From Macrothele yani (Eukaryota > Arthropoda > Arachnida > Araneae > Macrothelidae), in contig CM077028.1 in the NCBI GenBank assembly GCA_039090855.1, forward strand, positions 64,609,054-64,673,053: a stretch of 64,000 nt of DNA. The letters are read 5' to 3'. Below are positions 1 through 11,039 of the stretch, piece after piece. The translations under genes and the position numbers were made by a program. The notes under the pieces were generated by a model that saw only the letters and a program-made list of their open reading frames with translations, was not told the origin of the DNA and did not search any database. Position 1 is the stretch's first letter. Each line of letters opens with the position of its first letter.

Positions 1-719
1 TTGCACGTGCCTCGGTGGGCGTGCGTTATCTTGCTGGAAAACATCACGATGGACCGACCTTACAAATGGCACAACAACGGGCTGAATGATGTTGTTGATG
101 TAAGAAGTGCTGTTTAACGGACCCGGTACAAACACTAGTTGTGTACGGGAGTGATAGCTGATCGCTCCCCACACCAGGAGACCAGGCGTAGGCCCTGTGT
201 GTCGCTGGCGGATGCAAGAAGGGTGTAGACGCTCTCCTGTGCGTCTGCGAACACGCGTACGGCCATCGGAGGCTCCCAAGCAGAATCTGCTTTCATCGCT
301 GAACACGACAGATCGCCATTGCGTTCTCCAGTGCAGACGTTGGAGACACCACTGCAGCCGTTCCTGACGGTGGGCTGGAGTCAGAGGTACACATGCCAGA
401 GGCACACGTGCACGTAGTCCTGCATCCAGTAGACGGTTGCGGATTGTTCGCACAGTCACCTCAGGTGTAACGGCAGCTCGGATTTGCGTCGCAGTGGATG
501 TTCTGCTTAACAACACGCGCTTCTTATGCGTCGATAGGTCCGCTCATCAGCCCGTCTGTGACTCCCGGTTCCACGTCTTCTCGTGTGGGAATGTTCCTCG
601 GACCATCTACGCCACCATCGTACCACCACCGATACTTCCCGTCCAATTCGCTCCGCAATACGACAATACGACCGCCCGGCCTCGCGGAGTCCGATTAGAT
701 GACCTCGCTCAAAGTCCAA
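1..719 (-). pseudogene. Tc1-like transposase, frameshifted and cut by the window edge
   Basis: On the minus strand a helix-turn-helix N-terminal part (about 719-507, beginning MDFERGHLIGLREAG) is followed, after a one-base frameshift near 500-507, by a second frame that stays open to base 1. This second frame contains the Tc1 catalytic block around VVFSDESRFCLG (first Asp, near 300-325) and ends near the left edge with FQQDNARP (second Asp). The third acidic residue would lie to the left of the window. Tc1-family transposases cut and paste DNA at TA sites; this copy cannot make a full protein because of the frameshift. I cannot define the terminal inverted repeats. Confidence 0.85.
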
Positions 720-1417
720 TTAGACGAATTCGCTCAAAGTCCGATAACTGCTGAAATCGAACACGTCTTCCATGTCCAGGCATTGCAGCTTCTTCAGGGT
801 CTTCGCACGTTTCCGTACGCCGCCGACTGATTACATTCACTTCGCCGTACTCCTTAAATACCACCGACGATAATTTGCATATTATGCCGTGCTGTGGCGT
901 AAGTGCTCACCGGTTGGTCCCGAAATTAACATCACTCCTACGTAAACTCGACGCCATTAACATATGTAAATTTCATGATCGTCCGCCAATTCCTTCTTGG
1001 TGTTCTTTTTTCATTTTCGTGCATTTAAATTTTCCAATTAGTTCGTTAACTTCCTGCTAAAGGCGCTGAAGGCCAAAAACATTGGTTTCACAGATTTTTC
1101 AAAAATTATTTTTGCGAATGATCGGACATAGAAATTCATAAAAACTTTCCCATTTTTAATTTCACTTCTAGTTCATAAATTTCCCGCTCGGAGTTCTCAA
1201 AGTAAAAATTTCGTTAATTTTAGCTTTGCGCTACGAAGAAATTATTTTAGTTACAGCAAACGTTCTTTCTGAGTTTGATACATTAGGCAAAACTAATTAC
1301 TTTTAACGCCTTTTCAGTTGCAAGTTTCAAATTTATCGCTAATGGCGCCGAAAAGGAAATTTCGTACATCGCCTGTAAATTGTCATAAAATCGGAATGCA
1401 TTTCAATTACAAAAACC
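720..1417. other. Unassigned intergenic sequence
   Basis: About 700 bases beyond the Tc1 remnant. The first 140 bases may still belong to the Tc1 end. The rest is AT-rich with no coding frame, RNA or repeat boundary that I can support. Confidence 0.5.
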
Positions 1418-1640
1418 GCCGCCCCAGTGGCGCAGTGGTCTAAGCGATGGCCTCTGATCATTCGTCCGAAAGGGCTCCGGGTCGAATCCCGGTGAGGCAT
1501 GGATGTTGTGTTTGTCTTACGGCACTGGCTCTCTCCCTTCCCTGGAACCAGTGATCCTAAATTAGGGACGGGCGACTACCTATAGCCCATTGAGTTGCTC
1601 ACGGTGGTCGTTAAACCTCCACCAAAAAAAAAAAAAAAAA
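1418..1640 (+). mobile_element. tRNA-derived SINE (copy 1)
   Basis: The head begins GCCGCCCCAGTGGCGCAGTG and carries an A-box-like TGGCGCAGTGG. The B box is damaged by a missing T (GGGTCGAATCCC). A tRNA-unrelated body follows, with the conserved CCCTAAATTAGGGACGGGCG and GGTGGTCGTTAAACCTCC blocks, ending in a 17-base A run. This is the family described in most detail at 1716-1933. No convincing target-site duplication is seen. SINEs of this kind are transcribed by RNA polymerase III and mobilised by LINE proteins in trans. Confidence 0.9.
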
Positions 1641-1715
1641 TATAAAACCTGCTCTTTACACTGCTTCAGCTTTGGAAAAATATCTTGTTTTTTACATTTT
1701 GAGCAAATTAGTAGG

Positions 1716-1933
1716 GCCGCCCCGGTGGCGCAGTGGTCTAAGCGATGGCCTCTGATCATTCGTCCGAACGGGGTCCGGGTTCGAATCCCGGTGAGGCATG
1801 GATGTTGTGTTTGTCTTACGGCACTGGCTCTCTCCCTTCCCTGGAACCAGTGACCCTAAATTAGGGACGGGCGACTGCTTATTACCCATTGAGTTGCTCA
1901 CGGTGGTCGTTAAACCTCCAATAAAAAAAAAAA
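1716..1933 (+). mobile_element. tRNA-derived SINE (copy 2), with perfect TSD
   Basis: This is a full-length reference copy. It has the head GCCGCCCCGGTGGCGCAGTG, an A box TGGCGCAGTGG, a consensus B box GGTTCGAATCC, a body of about 130 bases and an A-rich tail. It is flanked by a perfect 11-bp direct repeat AAATTAGTAGG at 1705-1715 and 1934-1944, the hallmark of target-primed insertion. The intact promoter boxes and perfect duplication suggest a young insertion. The parent tRNA is not identifiable with confidence. Confidence 0.95.
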
Positions 1934-1944
1934 AAATTAGTAGG

Positions 1945-2374
1945 AAACGAGCATGGTATCAAACAAAAATAAAATACTTGAAGACACTGGCAACCGAAAA
2001 ATTTCACCACATTAGAAAATACGGATAAAATGCAATTTATGCACAGTGCTTCATTTGAAAAGGATGGATGATTTTTCGTGGAGGAATTTGTACATAGACG
2101 AATGTCATGGACTAAGAAAGCTGGACAGTAAGAATTTCATCAGTCAGTGCAGGAAAGCGAGAATGTGAAGAGTTTCTTGAAAGCATTTTTTCTTATTGTT
2201 TTCATCGGAAAATTAAGAAGGTCTGCATTTTTTTTTGTTTCGGTCTGTGAAAACCAAAATAAAATTGGCAATCCAATTATACGTTTTAGGGGTCCCTCAA
2301 GCTCTAGGGACCTAGGCACGCGCCTAGTGCGCCTGATTGGAAATCCGCCACTAGTACTACCTCCGAGTTACGTA
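1945..2374. other. Unassigned intergenic sequence
   Basis: About 430 bases of non-coding sequence between the SINE and the mariner at 2375. No supported feature. Confidence 0.4.
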
Positions 2375-3313
2375 TTAGGTGCTTGAATTAATTCCCGCTG
2401 TTCCCAAATAGAGTACAGCAGTGGTGCGCTGTGACCCGGGCCACACGTGACCTTCCTTGCGCACGCACGTACCGTCCATAATCTGGCAGAAGCAGTGTGC
2501 CAGTGTGTGACACGCGATCAGAGGGCACAGAACACGAGTTTGTATTGCATTCACGATGTCGAGTTTAGTACCAAAAAAGGAGCATTTGCGGGAAGCATTA
2601 CTCTTCTGCTTTCATCTCAAGAAATCCGCAGCGGAAAATCATCGTTTGCTAGAGCAGGCATATGGGGAACATGCCCTATCGGAAACAACATGCAGAGAGT
2701 GGTTTCGGCGCTTCAAAGCCAACGAATATGACGTGAAGGACAAAGAACGCCCTGGGCAGCCGAAAAAGTTCGACAATGGCGCATTGGAGGCCTTATTGGA
2801 CGTAGATTCATGTCAGACGCTCCACGAGTTGTCTGAAACACTACGGGTCGGCGAGTCAACGGTTAGCAAACGTTTAAAGGCAATAAGAATGATCCAGAAG
2901 CTCGGAAACTGGATCCCACATAACAAGGTTATCGTTCTCCAATACAACGCTAGACCTCATGCCGCCAAATCCGTGAAGAAACTCTTGGAGGCACTTGGCT
3001 GGGACTTCTTACCCCACCCGCCTTCTTCCCCGGACATTGCTCCCTCGGACTTCCACTTGTTCCTGTCGCTACAACATGGACTGTCAGAGCAACACTTTCT
3101 TTCTATCGCGGATATCCAAAAATGGCTCGATGAATGGTTCGCCTCGAAAGAACCTGCATTTTTCTACCGCGGAATCCATTTGTTACCCCAACGGTGGGAA
3201 AGGGTCGTAGCTGCAAACGGGCACTACTTTGAATACACTATCCTGTACCGTTCTGTGGCAACACACAGGTGTTTGTGTGGCAAAAAACAGCGGTAATTAA
3301 TTCAAGCACCTAA
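2375..3313 (+). mobile_element. Internally deleted mariner element with complete TIRs
   Basis: The ends match as inverted repeats: TTAGGTGCTTGAATTAATTC at the left and its complement at 3313. Both abut TA dinucleotides (2373-2374 and 3314-3315), the mariner target duplication. The 939-bp length is short for a mariner (about 1.3 kb). The missing part lies in the transposase, as described in the coding entry. Confidence 0.92.
2556..3296 (+). pseudogene. Mariner transposase with in-frame internal deletion
   Basis: A 246-residue frame starts MSSLVPKKEHLREALLFC, against about 345 residues for a typical mariner transposase. The N-terminal DNA-binding region (SETTCREWFRRFKAN, then HTH to about residue 115) is intact. 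The sequence then jumps from LGNWIPHNK straight to VIVLQYNARPH. So the segment with the first catalytic Asp is gone, and the second Asp of the usual HDNARPH motif is Tyr. The third Asp region survives as SSPDIAPSDFHLF. The frame is open but the protein must be catalytically dead. It could still bind TIRs, which is inference. Confidence 0.9.
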
Positions 3314-3329
3314 TATAAAGCAGCGATCA

Positions 3330-3930
3330 GTAATAGAGCTTTTGAGACTAGAATATTGCGAAATTGCCACTGGAGACGAATCCTAGTTTCATCATTATGA
3401 CCCAGAAAACAAAAGGCAATCCATGGAATATCGTCACCCAGGTTCTCCGAGCGTAAAGTAATTCAAAAGAGTTCCTTGAGCGCAGGAAATCATGTTCACA
3501 ATTTTTTGGGACGCAAGAAGCGTGATTCACACGGAATTTCTACCTAAGGGAACGACGATTGATTCCGAAAGGTATTGTGAAACCTTACGAGCACTCAAGC
3601 AACGCATCCGCAGAAATAGCCCTGAAAGGAGAATTTTCTTTTGCACAAACGGTGGAAACAGTGACGATCTGAAATTCACACTTGTTCCAAACACTCCTTG
3701 CATCCCAGATTTGGCACCGTCCGACTTTTGGTTGTCCCCAAAATTGAAAGCGATGTTGAAAGGTCTACATTTTCTATTCGATGTCGAAGTTGAAGTTGCT
3801 GTGCGCAGATGGATCAGAGAAAACCACAAACATACTTCATGGACGGAATGAAAAAGTGGATAGCGCGTTTAGAAAAATGTGTCGCAGTAAATGGTGACTA
3901 TGTTGAAAAACAGGGTTGTAATGTTTAAGA
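3330..3930 (+). pseudogene. Mariner transposase C-terminal fragment
   Basis: Starting near 3360, the plus strand reads ATGDESWFHHYDPENKRQS (first catalytic Asp block). A frame from 3492 then reads MFTIFWDARSVIHTEFLPKG and ends with DLAPSDFWLSPKLKAMLKG, the third Asp block. The second Asp block is altered to FFCTNGGNSD. A last piece near 3850-3927 reads like the family C-terminus (AVNGDYVEKQG). It is frameshifted and lacks the N-terminal half. It lies directly downstream of the separate mariner at 2375-3313 and is too different to be its continuation. Confidence 0.85.
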
Positions 3931-4038
3931 GCAATAAATTTCCTTCATTTCGATACCACTTTCATTATTTTAATTTGCCGGAAACTTAACTTATACCATT
4001 TAAACCTTACTTATCAATCAAGCTCCGTACATACATTA

Positions 4039-5270
4039 TATTGACGAAAGTCACCGGACACTTAGAAGAGAAACACAACATAGCATTTATTGACATACAT
4101 TACTACGGTGTCGGTCCACCTTTAGTCTTAATACATGCACTGACCCTTCGAGACATGCTTTCGACAAGGTTTTGGAACACAGCGATAGGTATGCGCTTCC
4201 ATTCAGTACACAATTCTGCCGCTAACTGTTATTTAGTGGTAGGCCTTGGTTCCAAACTTATTATGCGGGACTCTAATTCATCCCATACGTGCTCTATGGG
4301 ATTAAGATCAGGGCTCTTTGCTGGCCAGTACACTCACGATACGGAATTATCGTCAAACCATGCGTCACAGTCCTTGCTTTATGACTCGGTGCATTATCTG
4401 CTGGTACCAACATGACTCGGTTCCATAGTATTGCCACAGAGTTGGTAGGGCATAATTGTCCAGAATATCGAGGTAGACGTGCTGGTTAACATGTTTGTCT
4501 ACGATAACTAATGGGCCGGGACCATACCACGAAAAACATCCCTACACGAGTACACTTCCAGCTCCAAACTTGACTGTAGGAACAGTACACTGTGACACAG
4601 TCAAGTTTGGAGCTGGAAGTGCCGTCATACTCGTACACGATTATCAGACTGATGGATCGTGTATCTGGATTCATCAGTCTATAGGACCCGTTTCCATTGA
4701 TCTACGGTCCATGATAAATGTTCTTTACACCATGCTGAACGACGAGTAGCATTCCGAGTGGAGATGAAAGGTTTATGAGCAGCCGCACGACCACGGTAAC
4801 CCATGGAATGAAGTTCTCTGCGAATGTACGTGTACATACCTAGGTTCCAGCAATTTTACTCACCTGTACACTGAGGTCTTGTTTTGTACTTCGTCGATTA
4901 GCTGTAACTATTCTCCTGAGGTTTCCACGTTTTCTATCACTTATTTTCTTTGGTCAGCCGTTACGTTTTGCTGCTTCAGGCACGCCATGTGTTCCACTTA
5001 TTCAGTACATCCAAAACTGTTGACTTGGGTATGCTTAAACTCCTCTCGACTTCTCTTATGCACAAAACACTAAGATAACACCCAACAATCTTTCCTTTCT
5101 CAAAGTCAGTTCTTTCCCGCCGCGTCGTTTTCACTAAACCTCGGAGTGCGATATGATCGTGGTCAGCTGCAGGCTTGTTTTTATACAATTTGCAGCTGTA
5201 CCGAGCTTCTGAACAACGCAGCGGACCCGTTCATTTGCTTTTGAAGGGTGTCCGGTGACTTTTGTCAATG
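4039..5270 (-). mobile_element. Tc1-like transposon with TIRs, decayed
   Basis: The left end TATTGACGAAAGTCACCGG and the complement of the right end, CATTGACAAAAGTCACCGG, form TIRs next to TA at 4037-4038 and 5271-5272. On the minus strand the N-terminal helix-turn-helix part is readable at 5188-4976 (GLVKTTRRERTDFEKGKIVG). The catalytic part follows in pieces: KFGAGSVLV near 4600-4545, CFSWYGPGPLVIVDKHV near 4530-4480, and DLNPIEHVWDELESR near 4310-4270, with the Glu of the DDE triad. Stops and frameshifts break it. A 24-bp perfect palindrome disrupts the gene at 4554-4620. Confidence 0.92.
4554..4620. repeat. Perfect 24-bp inverted repeat inside the Tc1 transposase
   Basis: ACTTCCAGCTCCAAACTTGA and the next four bases (4554-4577) are exactly complementary to 4597-4620, with a 19-base loop. 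The right arm continues with imperfect complementarity (TACTCGTACACG). One arm encodes the conserved VKFGAGS piece on the minus strand; the other is its inverted copy and occupies the place where the upstream part of the gene should be. Confidence 0.95.
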
Positions 5271-5272
5271 TA

Positions 5273-6859
5273 GTTTATGTGATGTATGCATACACGCTTA
5301 TATTAAATTTCCATTACAACTGGATGTACCTGAAAGATTTAGTAAACTACATTAGTAGTATAATTAATTAATTGGGTCTTTCAAGAATGTTCAATTTGAC
5401 GGTCACGTGAGACTGACCGCTGTTTTATTATACAACATACCTGAAGCTAAAGCAACACGGAGCCTCCCAATGCAACGCTCACTTGGAGGGTGAAAGGGGC
5501 AATGGACACAATTCCAGGAATTGTTATCTCCTGTTTTCCCACCGGAGACATCCCCATTCCATTACTTCCCATACCTCCCTGCAATTATCACCCAGAATTT
5601 CACCTACGTGTGTGTGAGCCCCACGCATTCGCCTTCTGCCTAGGAGTAGGTCACCTGTCACTCTTCTGACACAATACACCCAAGGCCTAGCCCCTTGGGA
5701 TGTGTGGCCGAGAACGACTTTTGCACAACTCACTTGTTGAGCATTTGATGTACTCAATCCTTATTGCTTTCCCATCAACATTCTTCCACTAGCACACAAA
5801 CCTCGGAGTGCGATATAGAAATCGAAATTCAGAACAAATAAAACTAGCAATTAAATGTGATTTTCGACGAGTGTTAGAATTTAAAACTAGGAAATATGGA
5901 GTTGAATAAGACTTTTAAGAAGTAGATATAATTAAAACCAATTGTTTACACAAAAGGAAATAATGATCTCGATAAAATATTGAAATAATATAAAATTTGA
6001 ATTTTAAAATAAGGATTAAAAAGAAACTTTTATATTGTGAATCTTTAATTTCTTGTGGCAGCTTTGTCTTCAAAAATTTACTATCGTTTCTAAATTATGT
6101 TTCCTTTTCTTTTTATTTTATTCCCCATTTTTTAAGAATCACTTCACTATGGGACAATTTTTAGTGCTCCCTAAAGGTGTGATTCTAAATTAATTGTAGA
6201 AAACCTGTTCCGGGGGATTCTTCCTGGTCAGGCTCCTCTCGCCCCTCACAAAGTCGATGTGAGAAATCTGTATGAATGAATAATCTAAAGTAATTATTGC
6301 AAATTTTAAGTAAATTTCTATTGGATCCATAAGGACGTAGATTTTGTAGTGGACGAGATCTGGATTTCAGTTTATGTTCCTTTAAAAAAAAACAACTTGG
6401 AATCTTTCATTTTTAAATACTTATGAAAGCTTCATCTAAATAAGTAAGTGGTCTCCATAAAATTCAAATCACTAAATGAGTAAATGTTATAAAAGAGTGT
6501 AAAAGTAGTGTATAAAAGTGAAATAGGAAAAATTCTTTATTAATCCCTTATGGTCGGCTTTCAATAAAGTCGGGCATGAGAAAAAAGACAAAAACGTAAA
6601 CAAAATAATAATAATAAAGAAACAGGAATCCCCAGCGCTGTTGCAAAATAGTCCATTATGCCATCATTTTTAATGCTCCGTTCTAGGACATTGCGCAGAT
6701 TTTCTCTGCCTCGCTAAATATGGAATTTGATTAAATTTTGTTTCTTTACTTGTTAAAAGTGATCATCTTACTTTTACACTCCATCATTAAAACCGGGAAC
6801 ATCATTACATAAATTTTGTTCATTAAAAACGATCAAATAAGCTTTGAATTAACATTATA
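5273..6859. other. AT-rich region with no supported gene
   Basis: Nearly 1.6 kb without a feature I can support. A chance minus-strand frame at 5757-5524 shows no recognisable family. The rest is low-complexity AT-rich sequence. Confidence 0.5.
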
Positions 6860-8117
6860 TACTAGTCGACATAGAAATTGCCCCACCCAGAAGAAGTGAG
6901 GATAGAGAGGTGAAATTGAGTATGGAAATAATACATAAGGGTTTACCTTGATGTTATTTTCAGCCACGTACAGTGTTTATCAGATGAGATAATGCAGCAG
7001 AATGGGTACACCCCAGTAAATGGTTGCACCGCCGCGACCGCAATACAAGCAGCAATACGGCGTGGCAATGAGTAATACAGTCGACGGATATCGTCCTGAG
7101 GAATGGAACACCAAGCTTGGTTGACTTGCTCCCATAATTCATCGAGATCGTGCGCAGGCCGATTTGATTGCAGACGACGTCCAATATGGTCCCAAATGTT
7201 TTCGACTGGGGAAAAATCGGGCCATCTTGCTGGCCATGACATTGTTGCAGACGTTATATGGAAACTCCAGTGGTATGCACACGGGCGTTATCTCGCTGGA
7301 AAATGGGATTCTGCAGGCTATTCAGGAGAGGTATCAAAATGGGCTGCAGAACCTCACTCATGTATCGTGCAACTGTCATTCTGCCCATGATGCGGACAAG
7401 AGGTGGCCTGCTGTCATGCGCAACAGCACCCCATACCGTGATGCATACCCGACGAGCGGTGTGGTTGTCGCGAACGAAACTAGCGTTCGTCCGCTCACCA
7501 GGTTGTCGCCAGACCCGGATCCGTCGATCGTCAGCACCCAGACAGAAACGGGATTCATCACTGAACACCACAGCGCTCTATTCGTGATCCCAGTTCGCAT
7601 GACTTCGGCACCAAGCCAGACGAGCGCTGTTGTGGACGTCTGTCGGCACGCCTGCGGAGCACCACCGGAGCACCACTGGTGCTCCGAGTCCGACTCACGT
7701 ACGAACTTTCCTGTAGCCACTGGTGCCAACAGCGTCCAACAGTTCGTGCATTCCGTTGCACATGCGCAGCGATACGACGTGTAGACCAGCCCGCTTCACA
7801 CAGGCCTGCAATTCTTTCTCTCTGAAACGGATCCAAATGACAATAAACCTGCCGACGGCGCGTACCCGGCATTTTCGGCCTTCGCTGAACAATTTCCCAG
7901 CACAAACAACACATCTGAAGCTTCCGCGACACTTCCACCAGAGACTACACATTATTACCATCGCTGTTGCTGCTGGCACATTTATCTCACGAACGTGTGA
8001 CGCCATCAGCTCCGGTTTAACATAATTTGCATATCTCAAGTGGATACACCCGCCCTGCGATTTTGATGTTTGTATCACACCTTCTCCTGGGTTGGACAAT
8101 TTCTGCGTCGAGCAGTG
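6860..8117 (-). mobile_element. Tc1-like transposon (DD34E type) with TIRs
   Basis: The left end (TACTAGTCGACATAGAAATTG without its first base) and the complement of the right end (CACTGCTCGACGCAGAAATT) match over about 40 bases with substitutions. TA dinucleotides flank the element at 6858-6859 and 8118-8119. The 1,258-bp length is normal for Tc1 elements. Confidence 0.92.
6943..7938 (-). pseudogene. Tc1-like transposase in three frames
   Basis: The minus strand reads in order: an N-terminal paired-type DNA-binding part (7938-7600; FQRERIAGLCEAGWSTRRIA), a catalytic part (7571-7254; MVFSDESRFCLGADDRR with the first Asp, then IFQRDNARVHTTG with the second) and a C-terminal part (7242-6943; WPARWPDFSPVENIWDHIGR with the Glu). 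All three catalytic residues are present, but frame changes near 7600 and 7250 prevent one continuous protein. The product would be a nuclear cut-and-paste transposase. Confidence 0.9.
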
Positions 8118-8804
8118 TACCAAACAAAGTTCAAGTTACTTGAACTTCGGCACCAAACCAGACAATTTAAGTCCCTCGAACTTTGCTTTGGTGAAGTTTT
8201 ATTCTAGAAACTGTTTGTTTTGTTCTAGTTTTTGGTTCATTGTACCAAACAAAGTTCCTTAAATCCTATATCTCTCTAATACGGGCTCGCTGTATGCGGG
8301 TTTTACTGTATTTATAACTTCAAGGAAATGACTTTTATAGCTGAAGCCAACTTTGTAAACCATGTTCTAGCTGATGTGAAAGGGAGCTTTCTCAGAGAAT
8401 AATCAATCCAGTTAGGGCCGCTATTTTAATCCTAGCAATATCTTCATTGCTATTCATAAAAATTGTTTAGCCTCCTCAATCAGTTTGATCCTACGAACAA
8501 TTGTTTAGCCTCCTCTCCAGTTTGATCCTACGAAATAGTACGTCAAATCGTGGCTCCTTTGAGGATATCATTCAGTAGTGGATACAAAACGAAGAAGCAG
8601 AGGAAAACTGTTGAAACAAAACTAGATTGTATTGTATTTCAGTATCAAAGGACAGTTACCTCGTGTTCTTCAATGTAATGCAATCCTTGGTGCAAATTCT
8701 ATTCTCATTTGTGCGTAGGCTTGGCAGAAATCTAAATTTTAGCATTTGGTAAGTAGTAATATGAAACTGTTATGAAATAATAACTTTCTAAAATATAACA
8801 ATAT
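8118..8804. other. Intergenic sequence with a two-copy 38-bp tandem repeat
   Basis: There is no gene. A unit starting AATTGTTTAGCCTCCTC is present twice in tandem at 8461-8498 and 8499-8535, both ending GTTTGATCCTACGAA. The rest is unassigned. Confidence 0.6.
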
Positions 8805-9235
8805 AATCATCATTGTCAATCATTATAGGTCCACTGCTGGATGAAGTTCCTTCCACAACGGTCTGTCTTGAGTCAGTTATCGGTCCCCTGCTGCCACAAG
8901 TTCTTCCACAACGGTCTGTAATGAGTCAGTCTCCTCCATGTCACTCCGGCATGCTTTCGAATTCCTTCCACCTATCTTCCACGTGGTCTTTTTCTGGGTC
9001 TTTTCATATATCTTGGTATTCAGTGTAAAATTTCGGTTGTCCATCGGTGGTCCGTTCTCCTGGCAATATGTCCAGCCCATTCCCATTTCAGGGATTTTAC
9101 TATAATCACGATGTTTTCCACTCTTGCCATTTTTCTTATCCACGAGTTCCTTTTCTTATCTTTCCTGGTTATGCCAAGCATGCATTTCTCCAGGCTTATT
9201 TCAGTTGCCTGCCCAAGAAGTCGCATTTGTGTCGA
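8805..9235 (-). mobile_element. RTE-clade LINE, 3' terminal fragment
   Basis: The minus strand encodes the same C-terminal region as the RTE at 11,040-14,240 (EKCMLGITRKDKKRNSWIRK, then LKWEWAGHIARRTDHRWTTE). The low-coordinate end has the family's ATGAT-rich 3' terminus. An internal duplication of about 60 bases (8829-8876 resembling 8885-8932) is special to this copy. It ends abruptly near 9235, where LINE E sequence begins. Confidence 0.85.
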
Positions 9236-10760
9236 GCTCCTGGGTACGCATTTCTTACGCACCTGCTGCCGACTGCTTTGCGAGGCACGTGCCGTGACCT
9301 ACTTTCTACTCTCCCGTGTTTTGTTACACGGAGTAGTATTTTGTTCGCCATTGTGTTAAGTATTTACTTAATTGACTTCGCTTCTCTGCGTTTTTCTGGT
9401 CCCAAAGCCACCTGTTTTTGTGACTTTCCTTATCACGGGTTTTCGGCATGTCAGCCGAGCCTGCTATTTCACCGGCAAATTCTCAAGTGAATTTTTCTAT
9501 TGACGCTGCTACTATTAGTGCTTCTGATCTAACATCGGACTTGGTCAACTTAAGTAATACTATTATTGCCCCACCTGCTACTTCAATGGCTGAATCAACA
9601 AGATTTATTTTCTCGCAATCTCATTTTCCTCAGCTATCTACAACAACTGTGCCAACATCATCACAACCTTCTACTTCTTTCACATACGCCGACAAAGTTT
9701 CTGGATCCTCCACCAATTCAGCATATCGTGCTTCTAATACTTTGGTGAATTCAAATATATTGGATATAGTTCGCATCAACAATGATCTTCGTCTAAAATT
9801 TCAAGATAATTCAAGCTACGGTAAGTGTCTATCTGAAAATTTAAACCTTGGCTTGTTCTTCCCAGCACTTACTGACACTCACATAGATTTCTACACCGCA
9901 GGTCCAAAAAAGTTGTCCCTGCACAAGCCATAACGGATTACTTGCGTTTCCAGAGAGGTTTGGTTTTTTACTTCTTTTCTCAAACCTTTGTTGACAAAGT
10001 ACTCTCCCAAAGCATTGGTGCCAAATCGACTCACTTAAATCCCATTCCACTTGCACATAGACAAGTAAATGTTACATTATCACCTGTTCTACCTGAAGTT
10101 CCAGAAGAATTATTTATTCACCTCCTCTCCATCCTTGGGAAAGTTGTAGGACCTACAAAACGACTTCCTGCTGCTCCTGCCTCCTCTCCAAAAGCCCATG
10201 CCAACAGCTTCAGGCGTTAGTACAGAGTCATATTCCCATCAGATTCGGCGATTTTAACTCGGCCAAAGACTCTTACAGTCTACTCTGACACCCGGCGCTA
10301 CACATGCAACGTGTTCGTTGGAGTGCAGAGTTTTGGATGCAAGGTCAAAGGCCATGTTGTTTCTTCTTCTTCAATTCCGTATTCAGCTCATATCCAGATT
10401 ACAACTCGAATTTACAATGGCACGTAAAACTGCTCAACTTTCGAATTTTCATTCCACGTGGAAGACTTCTAATGGTTGGATGTCCGTTCATCGCAATCGT
10501 ATCCATCCTAAGAACTAGAACTTCATACCTTCAGTACTTTTTATCATTACGTAATGCTTCATTTAATATGACTTCTGAAGCAACCGTTTCAGAAAATTTT
10601 TCTTCATTGTTTCATCAAGTATCACATTATGTTCTTTTATATCAACTGACTTATTTTTGCGAAGTTTATATTCAGCACTTGCGTTTTAATATCTGTTTTC
10701 TTTCATTTAAGTTACTTTATGCATGTACATTATTGCAATTGTAAAATGGAAATAAGTTAT
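9236..10760 (+). mobile_element. LINE E: internally deleted L1/Tx1-like LINE
   Basis: The 5' part holds an ORF1 (9448-9933, then another frame from 9942 to 10220, then 10221-10360). It resembles the ORF1 of LINE B: VIFPSD, then GVQSFGCKVKGHVV, where two cysteines of the zinc knuckle are lost. Directly after, 10372-10518 encodes RIQLISRLQLEF and STWKTSNGWM, which match the extreme C-terminus of ORF2 in LINEs C and D (RNRLVSRLRLENF, STWAQGTGWF). So about 3.7 kb, from the end of ORF1 through nearly all of ORF2, is missing. A T-rich 3' UTR-like stretch follows. Both boundaries are approximate. Confidence 0.75.
9448..10360 (+). pseudogene. LINE E ORF1 remnant
   Basis: The frame from MSAEPAISPANSQVNFS runs to 9933, shifts, and continues as VNVTLSPVLPEVPEELFIHL to 10220. 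A stop follows, then VIFPSDSAILTRP and a degenerate zinc knuckle. Order and motifs match ORF1 of LINE B and LINE A. ORF1 proteins of this type bind element RNA as chaperones (family knowledge). This copy is broken by at least one frameshift and one stop and lacks knuckle cysteines. Confidence 0.75.
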
Positions 10761-11039
10761 TGCTTGTAAAATGACAGAACTGCCAGATTCTCATCACCAC
10801 AGTCGTGCAATGCATTGAAGGTGTGTATGAATAACTTTTCAGCACTAGATGGTTCCTTCTTTTGGTTTTAAGTGACTTGAGTGCTTGAACTACTTTCGCG
10901 CTCCTAACACGTGTTTCGAAAACCATTCTTCATAGCTGCGTAAAATGTTTATCTTTATTTTAAGTGGAAGATTAATGTTTTAACGGACTTAATTCCTCAT
11001 CTAATATAATTCAAGATTTTATATTTTCATGTTTTCATA
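10761..11039. other. Unassigned spacer
   Basis: A short AT-rich stretch between LINE E and the 3' end of the RTE element. No supported feature. Confidence 0.4.

Noticed and set aside
7164..7784. 206-codon plus-strand frame
   Set aside because: It is antisense to the Tc1 transposase at 6943-7938.
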